NCBI RefSeq assembly: GCF_030177895.1
Contig: NZ_CP123448.1
Location: 1,612,001-1,676,000 of the forward strand
Origin: Kingella negevensis
GTDB taxonomy: Bacteria > Pseudomonadota > Gammaproteobacteria > Burkholderiales > Neisseriaceae
DNA: 64,000 nucleotides
Reading direction: 5' to 3'
Position 1 is the stretch's first letter; each line of letters starts with the position of its first letter. Both the position numbers and the translations under genes were made by a program. Under the pieces are notes generated by a model. That model ran no database searches and was not told the DNA's origin. It saw nothing but the letters and a program-made list of their open reading frames with translations. Positions 27,038 to 39,925 of the stretch are shown piece by piece.

Positions 27038-27787
27038 TTAGTGGCGGTGGGCGCCGTTGTATTTTTTCTCTAACATCGAGAAGAACCAACTCAAGCAAAT
27101 CGTCATCACCAAATAAATTAAAGCCACCGTATATAACGGCTCTTCATAAATTGAATAACGACCCGAAATGGTTTTTTGTACATAAGACAACTCAGGCACC
27201 GCAATCACAGACAACAGCGAACTATCTTTCAACAACGTGATAAATTCATTCGCAAACGGCGGCAGCATACGGCGCAAAGCCTGTGGCAAAATCACAAAAC
27301 GCATCGCTTGCGCATGCGTTAAGCCCAAAGAGCGAGCCGCTTCCATTTGTCCCTTGTCAATTGATTGAATACCTGCGCGGATAATTTCCGTGATATACGC
27401 GCCCGTGTTAAACATCAACGCCAAGCCACCTGCCACAAACGGGCCATAACCACGGCGCAATTCCACCGCCGCATCACCGCTCACAAACCAGCCATTGGTT
27501 GGGTTCACAAAAGCCACAAACCACACAAAATACCACAAGAAAATTTGCACAAACAACGGCGTACCACGGAACAACGTAACGTATAACAACGAAATCGTCC
27601 GCATGACCCACGCCACACCACGCAAAAATGGTCCACCCTTTTCAAAGTGAACAATCCTCATCAGCGCACCAATCAAGCCCAAAAACAAACCGCCCAAAAC
27701 AGCGGCACTGGTTAATTTCAGCGTCAGCAACGCACCGTCAATAAACATCTGACGGTATTCCATGATAATGTCAAAGCGAAAGCTCAT
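27038..27787 (-). CDS. polar amino acid ABC transporter permease
   Basis: This 249-aa inner-membrane permease of the His/Glu/Gln (PAAT) ABC importer type carries the EAA loop EAARSLGLTHAQAMRFVILP near 160-179, which docks with the ATPase. About five membrane helices are visible. No ATP-binding or solute-binding subunit lies next to it in this window, so it works with partners encoded elsewhere. The start at 27787 (MSFRFDIIMEY) is chosen by family pattern. A start at 27832 or 27877 would add hydrophobic residues. No strong RBS is seen at any. Confidence 0.87.
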   Translation of the reverse strand: MSFRFDIIMEYRQMFIDGALLTLKLTSAAVLGGLFLGLIGALMRIVHFEKGGPFLRGVAWVMRTISLLYVTLFRGTPLFVQIFLWYFVWFVAFVNPTNGWFVSGDAAVELRRGYGPFVAGGLALMFNTGAYITEIIRAGIQSIDKGQMEAARSLGLTHAQAMRFVILPQALRRMLPPFANEFITLLKDSSLLSVIAVPELSYVQKTISGRYSIYEEPLYTVALIYLVMTICLSWFFSMLEKKYNGAHRH

Positions 27788-27949
27788 AATAAAGGTAACA
27801 CCAATTAGTAAAATTAAACGAATATACCGCATTTTAGCTAAAACCGCATTACTTACTTTACAAAAAACCGCACACAACGCAACGAAATATTTTCAGGCAG
27901 CCTGAAAAATCATTAAAATGCCACTTTTTTACACATAGCAGCACAAACT

Positions 27950-28876
27950 ATGAATATCTGGTTCGGTATAAACAACATTCCACGCAATATCCCAAACAGT
28001 GCAGTAACTATCGGCAATTTTGACGGCGTACACACAGGACATCGCCATATTTTAGAACGACTTGCCCAACAAGCCAGCGAACGCAGTCTGAATCCCGTAG
28101 CCATCGTATTTGAGCCGCAACCCAACGAATTTTTCAGCAAACTCGCCCACAAACCACAACCCTATCGCCTCAGCCCCTTGCGCGACAAATTGCGTTTACT
28201 ACAAGAAACAGGCAGCCTGAAAAATATCTGCGTTATCCGCTTCAACGCCCATTTTGCCAACCAAACCGCCGACCAATTTATCCAAATCATTTTGCGCGAC
28301 AAACTCAACACACGCTATCTATTAGTCGGCGACGACTTCCGATTTGGCAAAGCGCGTGGCGGCGATTTTGAGCTACTCAGTCAGCAGCCCGATTTCGTCA
28401 CCGAACGTACCCCCAGCATATTAGTCGCAGGTGGACGCGCCAGCAGCACATCAGTACGCCAAGCGCTCAGCAACGGCGACATCGCCCAAGCCACCCAAAT
28501 TCTCGGACATCCATACACCCTAAGCGGACACGTCAAACACGGTAAAAAATTAGGGCGAAGCATCGGTTGCCCAACCGCCAACATTCATCTACCAGCACAC
28601 CATTACGCCTTGAGTGGCGTGTTTGTCGTTCAAGCGCACACCGAAACAGGCATTTATCGCGGCGTTGCCTCGTTTGGCAGCAACCCAACCGTGTCCAACA
28701 CGCCTGAGTCAAAATTAGAAGTTCACCTGTTCAACTTCACAGGCGATTTATACGGACAACGCCTACACATCAGCTTTTTGCACAAACTGCGTGATGAAAT
28801 TAAATTTGATAGCATAGATGAATTGCAAGCCCAAATTCATCAAGACATGAAAGACGCAGAAAACTGGGCAGCCTGA
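27950..28876 (+). CDS. ribF: bifunctional riboflavin kinase/FAD synthetase
   Basis: This 308-aa enzyme converts riboflavin to FMN and FAD. The N-terminal adenylyltransferase has GNFDGVHTGH near 23-32 and ends in a TSVR motif near 165. The C-terminal flavokinase has GRSIGCPTANI near 202-212. A GSLKN peptide near 86 is DUS-coded. The last codons (GCA GCC TGA) lie inside a DUS, which supplies the stop. Length is normal. Confidence 0.96.
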   Translation: MNIWFGINNIPRNIPNSAVTIGNFDGVHTGHRHILERLAQQASERSLNPVAIVFEPQPNEFFSKLAHKPQPYRLSPLRDKLRLLQETGSLKNICVIRFNAHFANQTADQFIQIILRDKLNTRYLLVGDDFRFGKARGGDFELLSQQPDFVTERTPSILVAGGRASSTSVRQALSNGDIAQATQILGHPYTLSGHVKHGKKLGRSIGCPTANIHLPAHHYALSGVFVVQAHTETGIYRGVASFGSNPTVSNTPESKLEVHLFNFTGDLYGQRLHISFLHKLRDEIKFDSIDELQAQIHQDMKDAENWAA

Positions 28877-29030
28877 AAATTTACACATTTTCTAGCAGTT
28901 TTCACAAAAAACACCCATTTCAGGCTGCATTAACTAGATTTATCTTGCCCCGCGCAGATTATTTACATACACTAAACAAACGCTAACCATTCTCAAGCGT
29001 ATGATGACTACATCTCACAACGAGATACCT

Positions 29031-29046
29031 TTCTAAACTTAGAAAA
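29031..29046. promoter_or_regulatory. short palindrome upstream of acp-like gene
   Basis: TTTCTAAACTTAGAAA (7-bp arms) lies just before the RBS of the gene at 29061. It could be an operator or a small 5' UTR hairpin. No known consensus was matched. Confidence 0.35.
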
Positions 29047-29060
29047 TTTGGAGAACCAAC

Positions 29061-29423
29061 ATGAAAAAAACAGTATTCGCAACATTAGCAGCCGTAGCAA
29101 CCTTGTTCGCATCAACATCAGCCATGGCGATGACCCCAAAAACAGTAAACTACACCTGCCAAGGCGGTAAAAACATCAACGTAACTTACACATTCAACAA
29201 ACAAAACTTGCCCACTAAAGCCACAGCAAAATTGAATGGCGCAACACGCACCATGAAAACCAACTTGGCGCAATCAGATTTAACTGGCACAACATTTGGT
29301 AAGGCAGGCAGCTACATGATTGATACTGACTACGTGGACGCAACCACATACAACCAAGTAATCTTAGGCACCGTTACTGCGCCAAACAACAAAATCATTT
29401 ACAAAGAATGCCGTCCTAACTAA
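29061..29423 (+). CDS. ACP/MliC-like adhesin complex protein
   Basis: This 120-aa protein has a 23-residue signal peptide (SAMA end). The mature part matches the neisserial adhesin complex protein: VNYTCQGGKNINVTY near 29-43, NKQNLPTKATAKLNG near 48-62, and a closing Cys in YKECRPN at the C-terminus. ACP is a small, surface-exposed beta-barrel that inhibits C-type lysozyme and aids adhesion. The two Cys should form one disulfide. RBS TTGGAGAACC. It is monocistronic with a DUS terminator. Confidence 0.87.
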   Translation: MKKTVFATLAAVATLFASTSAMAMTPKTVNYTCQGGKNINVTYTFNKQNLPTKATAKLNGATRTMKTNLAQSDLTGTTFGKAGSYMIDTDYVDATTYNQVILGTVTAPNNKIIYKECRPN

Positions 29424-29440
29424 TTTGGTTTAAGACAACA

Positions 29441-29476
29441 AAACGCAGCCTGAAAACAATTTCAGGCTGCGTTTTT
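29441..29476. terminator. bidirectional DUS-pair terminator
   Basis: AAACGCAGCCTGAAA pairs with TTTCAGGCTGCGTTTTT. It lies between the convergent acp-like and TauE/SafE genes. Confidence 0.82.
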
Positions 29477-29478
29477 CA

Positions 29479-30270
29479 TCATTTAAAAAACATCGCAATT
29501 GCCACAAAACACAAAAATGTCGCAAATGCTTTTTTTAGCACAGGCACAGGCAACTTATTCGCCGCCAACGCTCCAAATTTAGACGTACCTACACTCGCCG
29601 CCACAATCCCCAAAAATGCAGGCACGTACACAAATCCCACCGAATACGCAGGCATATTCTCCAAATGACTGCCACTCAACATAAAACTCACAGTCGCGCC
29701 CAAAGCCAACAAAACCCCACACGCTGAAGATGTGCCAATCGCCCGTTTCATCTCAAACCCACGGCTATTCAAAAACGGCACAATAAACGCTCCACCGCCA
29801 ATCCCAGCAAAACTAGACAGCGCACCAATCACCGTTCCAGCCACCATCTGCACTTTTGCCGTGAGCGGTTTCACCACCGTTTGCCCAGACTGACGGCTAG
29901 ACACAATTATCTTCACCGACAAAAACAACATCATCACCGCAAACATCTTCATCAGCACCGCTTTGGGCAGAAACGTAACCAACCAGCCAAACCCAAACAC
30001 CGATAACATCACAGTCGGCACAAACACCTTAAACACCCGAAAATCCACATTGCCCATTCTGTGATGTTGCCACGCCGACGCGACAGACGTGAACACAATC
30101 GTAGAAAACGAAGTCCCCAGCGTCATCGCCATTAACTTATCATCAGGAACGCCCGCTTGTGGCAGCAAAATCGTCAGCATCGGCACAATAATCGTGCCGC
30201 CGCCAATGCCAAACAAGCCCGCAAAAAAACCTGTTACCACGCCAATCAATATATAAGCCAAAAACAGCAT
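29479..30270 (-). CDS. TauE/SafE family anion exporter
   Basis: This 263-aa inner-membrane protein has about eight membrane helices in two repeats. Each repeat carries the family GIGGG motif (GLFGIGGGTIIVP near 18-30 and FAGIGGGAFIVPF near 155-167). Members move sulfite, sulfoacetate or related organic anions. The substrate here is unknown. Single gene. The next gene rightward (pepP) is on the same strand but 301 bp away. Confidence 0.88.
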   Translation of the reverse strand: MLFLAYILIGVVTGFFAGLFGIGGGTIIVPMLTILLPQAGVPDDKLMAMTLGTSFSTIVFTSVASAWQHHRMGNVDFRVFKVFVPTVMLSVFGFGWLVTFLPKAVLMKMFAVMMLFLSVKIIVSSRQSGQTVVKPLTAKVQMVAGTVIGALSSFAGIGGGAFIVPFLNSRGFEMKRAIGTSSACGVLLALGATVSFMLSGSHLENMPAYSVGFVYVPAFLGIVAASVGTSKFGALAANKLPVPVLKKAFATFLCFVAIAMFFK

Positions 30271-30571
30271 TTCGCTATTCCTTTATTAAACGCAGCCTGA
30301 AAATTTCAAACCGCTAATTCTCTGCTAATTTTCACGCCATAAAATACACACATTCAAAAAGCAACAGCAATCCTTTTTGAACTGTATTCCCTTACCTCTT
30401 TCAGGCTGCCCTTATACTTTTAGGCAGCCTATTTTTTGCAGCCTTTCTGTACACGACAAAAATTCATAAGTAGAGTGTGTGCGGTACGCATGCACACGAG
30501 TAAGTTGGTGCGTGAACAAGTTCACACACCCTACTCAAAAAATGACTGTGCGCTGAATTGCAGCCTGAAAA
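30271..30571. other. 301-bp intergenic region with repeats
   Basis: No gene is seen. It holds several DUS or decayed DUS copies (30292, 30402, 30421, 30438, 30560) and a GTAGG-type inverted pair at 30470-30536. A frame read rightward through here is a shadow of pepP. Confidence 0.6.
30470..30536. repeat. GTAGG-led hairpin repeat, inverted pair C
   Basis: The outer ends GTAGAGTGTGTG and CACACACCCTAC are inverted repeats. Each half can fold alone. The left half pairs GTGTG-TGCG with CGCA-TG-CACAC. The right half, read leftward, pairs GGTGTGTGAAC with GTTCACGCACC through one G-T pair. The layout matches units at 44761 and 54489 with different stem sequence. Confidence 0.6.
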
Positions 30572-32359
30572 CTAAATCGCCACCGTCCGCGCCACCAACC
30601 AATCTTTCGCCGCCCCGTCCACAAACGGCAAAATTGCCTCACGCACCTTCGCATGATAGCCATTCAACCACCCACGCTCATTCTCATTCAGCAAACTCAC
30701 GTCCACTAAACGCGTATCAATCGGGCACAGCGTTACCGTTTCAAAACACAAAAATTTGCCAAACGCCGTTTCTTCAGGCTGCGACACGCGTTGCGCCACC
30801 ACCAAATTCTCAATACGAATGCCCCATTGGTTCGGGCGATACAAGCCCGGTTCGTTAGACGTCAGCATACCCTCGCGCAGCGCGTGTTCAGGCTTGCTTT
30901 GCGCGTGATACGAAATGCGCTGCGGCCCCTCATGCACGTTCAAGAAATAGCCCACGCCATGCCCCGTACCATGCCCGAAATCACATTGCGCCTGCCACAT
31001 CGGTTGGCGACAAATCGCGTCCAACATCGGCGACATAATCCCTTCAGGAAACACCGCCTGCGCCAAGGCAATATGCGCTTTCAACACCAAAGTGAAATCG
31101 TGGATTTGCGCCGCAGATGGCTTGCCCACAGGCACAACGCGTGTGATGTCAGTCGTGCCAGAATGATATTGCGCGCCCGAATCAATCAGCAACAAACCGT
31201 CCCCCGCAATTTTCAGGCTGCCTGAAACAGGTGCGCTGTAATGCGGCATAGAACCGTTGGCGTTGAAACCTGCAATCGTGCCAAAACTTTCCGACACAAA
31301 ATGTTCGCGCTGGCTGCGGTGTTTGAGCAACATCGCGTTGATGTCGTATTCGTTGAAGTCGTCGCCGTTTGCCAAACGCGCTTCAAAATCGGCGAAGAAA
31401 CCGCAGAGCGCAATCCCGTCTTGCAACATGGCGGTGCGGATATTGGCGACTTCGGTGGCGCATTTTTCCGCTTTGAATTGGCTGGACGGATTGCTTTTCT
31501 CCACGATTTTCACGTTTTCAGGTAGCCTGAAAACGGTAGAAACGGCGATTTTGTTTGGGTCAAACATCAGGCAGCCTGAAAGTTCGGCTAACGCTTCGGC
31601 AACGCTTTCATACGGCGCGACTTGGATTTGCGCGGCATTTAAGGCAGCCTGAATGTCTGCGCTGATTTTGTCGGGCGATACGAATAGCGTTGCGCCATTT
31701 TCGCCAATCAATAAGTGCGACAGGAAAACGGGGTTGTATTCAATGTCGTTGCCGCGCAGGTTGGTGAGCCACGCGATGTCGTCCAACGCAGAAATTAAGT
31801 GCCATTGTGCGCCGTTTTCGCGCATTTTTTCGCGGACGTGGTTGAGTTTTTCGGCGGCGGTTTGTGGCACAAATTGGGCTTTTTGCGCAAACACGGGCGC
31901 GGTGGGCAGGGCTGGACGTTGCTCGCCCCACACTTCGGCAGCGATGTCGTAGTCGCAGCAAAGTGTGATGTTTTTGTCGGCAAACGCAGCCTGAATGTGG
32001 CGTTGTTCGGCGAGCGAAAGCATATCGGACGCAATGGCAACGCGTGCGTTTTCAGGCAGCGTTTGTGCGAGTGCGGCGATGTGGTTGCGTCCGTTTTGTT
32101 GTTCTTCTAACGTGATGCCGCTGCCTGAAAGTTCGGCTTCGGCTTGTTCCCAATAGCGGAAGTCTGTCCATAATTGTGCGCTTTCAGGCTGCACGACTAA
32201 CACGCCTGCTGAGCCCGTGAAGCCTGAAAAATAATCGCGGGCTTGCCAGTGGTGGGGCAAGTATTCAGATAGGTGGGGGTCGGCGGTGGGGATAATTAGC
32301 GCGGCGATTTGGTGTTGGCGCATTTGAGCGCGGAGGATGGTTAGGTTTTTTGTACTCAT
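30572..32359 (-). CDS. pepP: Xaa-Pro aminopeptidase (M24 family)
   Basis: This 595-aa cytoplasmic dimetal peptidase removes N-terminal residues before proline. Two creatinase-like N-terminal domains precede the pita-bread domain. Metal ligands are visible in LLIDSGAQYHSGTTDITR (two Asp, ~390-407), GHGTGHGVG (His, ~478), TSNEPG (Glu, ~522) and FETVT (Glu, ~548). The long form matches eukaryote-like APP1 proteins rather than the 440-aa E. coli PepP. Several FQAA/GSLK-type segments come from embedded DUS. Start MSTKNLTILRAQM is well placed. Confidence 0.93.
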   Translation of the reverse strand: MSTKNLTILRAQMRQHQIAALIIPTADPHLSEYLPHHWQARDYFSGFTGSAGVLVVQPESAQLWTDFRYWEQAEAELSGSGITLEEQQNGRNHIAALAQTLPENARVAIASDMLSLAEQRHIQAAFADKNITLCCDYDIAAEVWGEQRPALPTAPVFAQKAQFVPQTAAEKLNHVREKMRENGAQWHLISALDDIAWLTNLRGNDIEYNPVFLSHLLIGENGATLFVSPDKISADIQAALNAAQIQVAPYESVAEALAELSGCLMFDPNKIAVSTVFRLPENVKIVEKSNPSSQFKAEKCATEVANIRTAMLQDGIALCGFFADFEARLANGDDFNEYDINAMLLKHRSQREHFVSESFGTIAGFNANGSMPHYSAPVSGSLKIAGDGLLLIDSGAQYHSGTTDITRVVPVGKPSAAQIHDFTLVLKAHIALAQAVFPEGIMSPMLDAICRQPMWQAQCDFGHGTGHGVGYFLNVHEGPQRISYHAQSKPEHALREGMLTSNEPGLYRPNQWGIRIENLVVAQRVSQPEETAFGKFLCFETVTLCPIDTRLVDVSLLNENERGWLNGYHAKVREAILPFVDGAAKDWLVARTVAI

Positions 32360-32560
32360 GGTTTACTTTCTTTATGGTTGGCTCACGTGACTATAGTTAG
32401 TGAGGTTAGGAGAGTTGAAAGGTAGGATTGTACTTGACCTTTTAATTGAATTGGCTGGTTTTGCCTTAGATATATTTGTAAATGAGGAAGTTTTATGAAA
32501 GTTATTTCAAAAATTTTAAAAAATAAAAAACGTTAATAAACAGATACTTGATATTTTTTA

Positions 32561-32594
32561 GTGAGAAATTTTGAATTTTTTTGCGAATTAGGAG
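32561..32594 (+). promoter_or_regulatory. AT-rich UP-element-like tract
   Basis: An A/T-rich tract lies directly upstream of the rRNA -35 box, where an UP element bound by the RNA polymerase alpha subunit is expected. Confidence 0.45.
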
Positions 32595-32623
32595 TTGACG
32601 ATTTAGAGGTAGATGCGTATTAT
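32595..32623 (+). promoter_or_regulatory. rRNA operon promoter
   Basis: TTGACG (32595-32600), a 17-bp spacer, and TATTAT (32618-32623) form a near-consensus sigma-70 promoter about 225 bp upstream of 16S. A TTCTTCG/CGAAGAA hairpin (32628-32653) follows in the early leader. Confidence 0.82.
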
Positions 32624-32703
32624 TCGGTTCTTCGCTGCTACGGCAACGAAGAAAAAGAAAAGAAGAACTACTGAATTATAGTGGATTTAGATTTCTGAGA
32701 CAA

Positions 32704-32714
32704 GCTCTTTAACA
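32704..32714 (+). promoter_or_regulatory. boxA antitermination site (leader)
   Basis: GCTCTTTAACA matches the rRNA boxA core bound by NusB-S10. A second copy, GATCTTTAACA, lies before 23S at 34794. Confidence 0.8.
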
Positions 32715-32721
32715 GAACAGA

Positions 32722-32743
32722 TTACCGATAAGTGTGAGTGCCT
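32722..32743 (+). promoter_or_regulatory. 5' arm of the 16S processing stem
   Basis: This 22-base sequence is complementary, with one mismatch, to 34414-34435 after 16S. The long duplex enclosing 16S is the expected RNase III substrate. The 5' arm also forms a local GTGTGAG/CTCACAC hairpin. Confidence 0.78.
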
Positions 32744-32850
32744 GATGGTCTCACACTGCGACAAAAACAGACAAGATTGTGATTAACTTTGGTTAGTTAC
32801 TCTTTGTTGGTTTCTTTGAAGCAGACCAGAAGTTAAGTAAGTTAGAGATT

Positions 32851-34394
<1,544 letters not shown>

Positions 34395-34413
34395 GAGAAA
34401 AGAAGAGGCGATT

Positions 34414-34435
34414 AGGTACTCACACTTATCGGTAA
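34414..34435 (+). promoter_or_regulatory. 3' arm of the 16S processing stem
   Basis: It pairs with 32722-32743 (one mismatch) around the 16S rRNA. Confidence 0.78.
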
Positions 34436-34459
34436 GCTGAAATAAAGATGCGACACATA

Positions 34460-34536
<77 letters not shown>

Positions 34537-34593
34537 AGAGAATAAACTGAGTTAAATTAGAAGAAAAAGAAATCAATTTAATAGGTAAATACT

Positions 34594-34669
34594 GGGGGCA
34601 TAGCTCAGTTGGTAGAGCACCTGCTTTGCAAGCAGGGGGTCATCGGTTCGATCCCGTTTGCCTCCACCA
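34594..34669 (+). tRNA. tRNA-Ala (anticodon TGC)
   Basis: A 76-nt cloverleaf with GGGGGCA acceptor arm, anticodon loop TTTGCAA, T-arm GGTTCGATCCC and encoded CCA. It is the second tRNA of the rRNA spacer. Confidence 0.97.
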
Positions 34670-35064
34670 AGATTAAATAAAATGAAAAATTAGATTGCAA
34701 ATTAAAGCAAGTTTAGATAAACTGGCGAGCTTACTTTAATTTGCGATATATTTTTATAAGCGAAAGCTGAGAAGAAGTATAATTAAACGCATCGATCTTT
34801 AACAAATTGGAAAGCCGAAATCAACAAACAAAGACAATGTTGTCGATTTGGTTTGGGATGCTGATGCAACAGTATTTCAGGCAGCCTGTAAAGGCAACAA
34901 ATCGAATGACAAAATTTGGGTGATGATTGTATCAACTAACCTTGAATTCAAAAGGCAAGGTTAGTACACAACAAGCAGTAAGCTTTATCAAAGTAGAGAA
35001 TCTAAGTTAGTCATGTAGTCAACGCACTGATTAACAAAGTCAGAAGGTTCTTCAAATGATAGAG
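34670..35064 (+). other. tRNA-Ala to 23S spacer
   Basis: Transcribed spacer with no gene. It holds a boxA-like GATCTTTAACA (34794-34804) and a DUS-like CAGGCAGCCTG with a broken end (34877-34890). Sequences flanking 23S that pair with its trailer are expected here. Confidence 0.6.
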
Positions 35065-38218
<3,154 letters not shown>

Positions 38219-38239
38219 TCTGTTAAGTGAATAATAAAG

Positions 38240-38766
38240 TAGGATAGAAAATGTTATAGTTAATTAAAATAAAGATAGGATAGTAACGCATCTGTGAAAT
38301 TATCATAACTAGGCAAAATTGAACGCATATATTTCTTAATATTTGCCCATGTTTTTTCTATTGGATTTCATTCAGGCGAATAAGGTGCAAGCGGTAGAAT
38401 TTTATGCCCCAAATGATGCACCATTTCTTGCAGAATACCCATTCTGTGAAATCTAGCATTTTCATAGAGATAAGCATCAGGATTTTGTTCAATATATTGT
38501 TTGAGTGCTTGCGTATCCCATTTAGTGGCATTTTGCCCTTTGACTTGATGTTTCAGGCTACCTGTTTGTTCTTCTAATTTAATCCAAAGGTAAAGTGTAT
38601 TTCTTGAGATACCATAGGTTTTGGCAACTTTACTTGCATTGTTAGATTGCTTGTAACAATTTAATGCTTTTTCTCGTAAATCAATTGAATATGCCATTTT
38701 ATGCACCTTAAAGATAAAATTAGAATTGCACTATTTTATTTTGAATTTTCTATATTTCCTATCCTG
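38240..38766. mobile_element. IS630-type element remnant with internal deletion
   Basis: About 527 bp lie between imperfect inverted ends (AGGATAGAAAAT at 38241 and, on the other strand, AGGATAGGAAAT ending at 38765). The inside encodes the N-terminus of an IS630-type transposase joined to its C-terminus, so the middle is gone. It begins about 20 bp after the rRNA terminator, as the IS1 element does at the other operon. Confidence 0.7.
38283..38697 (-). pseudogene. IS630-family transposase, deleted and with a stop
   Basis: Residues 1-~80 form the helix-turn-helix OrfA of IS630/Spn1-type elements (MAYSIDLREKAL, YGISRNTLYLWIKLE). The frame then jumps to the C-terminal DDE end (ENARFHR, LPLAPYSPE). 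A TGA follows where the family has Leu in PELNPIE, and the frame continues NPIEKTWANIKKYM. Missing catalytic middle plus a nonsense codon make it inactive. A decayed DUS (GGTAGCCTGAAA) is inside. Confidence 0.82.
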
Positions 38767-38776
38767 CTATTAAAAA

Positions 38777-39841
38777 TCACTTCACATAAATACGTTTAGC
38801 ACGTTTCATGTTACATAAAATCTCATAAGTAATAGTACCAGCTGCACTAGCTAATTCATTGATATTCACCACATCACCAAATAACTCGACTTCATCGCCA
38901 ATTTTAAAATGATTATCGTGCAAATCAACAGTCATCATATCCATAGATACACGACCAATCACACGAGAACGCGCTCCATTAATCGCCACAGGCGTATCAC
39001 TTGGCGTACAGCGCGGATACCCATCAGCATAACCACACGCCACCACACCCACACGAGTTGAACGTTTCGTATAAAAACTTGCCCCATAACCAATCGGTTC
39101 ATGCGGTTGTAAAACCCGTTCAGAGAAAATTTTACTACTTAACCGCATCACAGGTTTAATCGCATATTCTGTTTCAAATTTGCTCATTGGGTCTATACCA
39201 TATAAAGCTAAACCAGCCCGCCCCCAATCACGATGCGTTTCAGGAAAGCGCAACATTGCTGCCGAATTTGCAATGCTCTCTTCGCCAGCCAATCCCTCAC
39301 AAGCCAAATCAAAGGCCTCAATTTGCATTTCAGTCATGCCCGTTTCATCTTCATCAGCACAAGCAAAATGCGTCATTTTCACAATATTTGCCACTTTATT
39401 ACTTTGCGACAAAGCCGTATAAGCCGCCGCAAAATTATGTGGAAAGAAGCCTACACGGTGCATACCACTATCCATTTTCAACCAAACCGTAGCAGGTTTT
39501 TGCCAGTTATACGCCAACAAATTCTCTAATTGCGTTTGATTATGAACTACCGTCCACAAATCATATTTATCAATTTCCGCATACTCCGTTGCCTCCAAAG
39601 CCCCTTCCAGTAAAACAATCGGCTTCGTAATCCCATTTTCACGCAACTCAATCGCCTCTTGCACAAAAGCCACCGCAAAACCGTCCGCAATATCATGCAA
39701 CGCCTGAACACATTGAACCGCACCATGCCCATAAGCATTAGCCTTCACTACAGCCAATAATTTATTACCATGAACCTTTTTCAAATACAGATAATTCTCA
39801 CGCAAATAATTTAAACGAATTTCACAAATCAAAGGGCGCAT
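38777..39841 (-). CDS. alr: alanine racemase
   Basis: This 354-aa PLP enzyme makes D-alanine for peptidoglycan. The PLP lysine K33 is in VVKANAYGHG and the catalytic Tyr is in GYGASFYTKRST near 248-259. RPVSMDMM-type residues appear as GRVSMDMMTVDL near 297. The ATG at 39841 has AAAGGA upstream. A TTG 6 bases earlier is less likely. A cluster of three DUS copies lies between it and the next gene. Confidence 0.95.
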   Translation of the reverse strand: MRPLICEIRLNYLRENYLYLKKVHGNKLLAVVKANAYGHGAVQCVQALHDIADGFAVAFVQEAIELRENGITKPIVLLEGALEATEYAEIDKYDLWTVVHNQTQLENLLAYNWQKPATVWLKMDSGMHRVGFFPHNFAAAYTALSQSNKVANIVKMTHFACADEDETGMTEMQIEAFDLACEGLAGEESIANSAAMLRFPETHRDWGRAGLALYGIDPMSKFETEYAIKPVMRLSSKIFSERVLQPHEPIGYGASFYTKRSTRVGVVACGYADGYPRCTPSDTPVAINGARSRVIGRVSMDMMTVDLHDNHFKIGDEVELFGDVVNINELASAAGTITYEILCNMKRAKRIYVK

Positions 39842-39852
39842 AACCAAATCCT

Positions 39853-39913
39853 TTCAGGCAGCCTGAAAAATAAAACAAAAGTTTCAGGCTGCCATAAATT
39901 CAGGCAGCCTGAA
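39853..39913. repeat. cluster of three DUS copies
   Basis: TTTCAGGCAGCCTGAAAA, TTTCAGGCTGCC and TTCAGGCAGCCTGAAA lie within about 60 bp between alr and the M20 gene and can pair in several ways. They probably act as terminator for the M20 gene, transcribed leftward. Confidence 0.65.
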
Positions 39914-39925
39914 AGAAAATACAAA

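Noticed and set aside
28921..29060. Riboswitch upstream of the acp-like gene
   Set aside because: Only small hairpins are visible (ATCTC/GAGAT and TTTCTAA/TTAGAAA). No match to a known riboswitch core.
30436..30858. 140-aa plus-strand frame overlapping pepP end
   Set aside because: Shadow of pepP and the intergenic repeat. The translation is Pro/Ser/His-rich without domain character.
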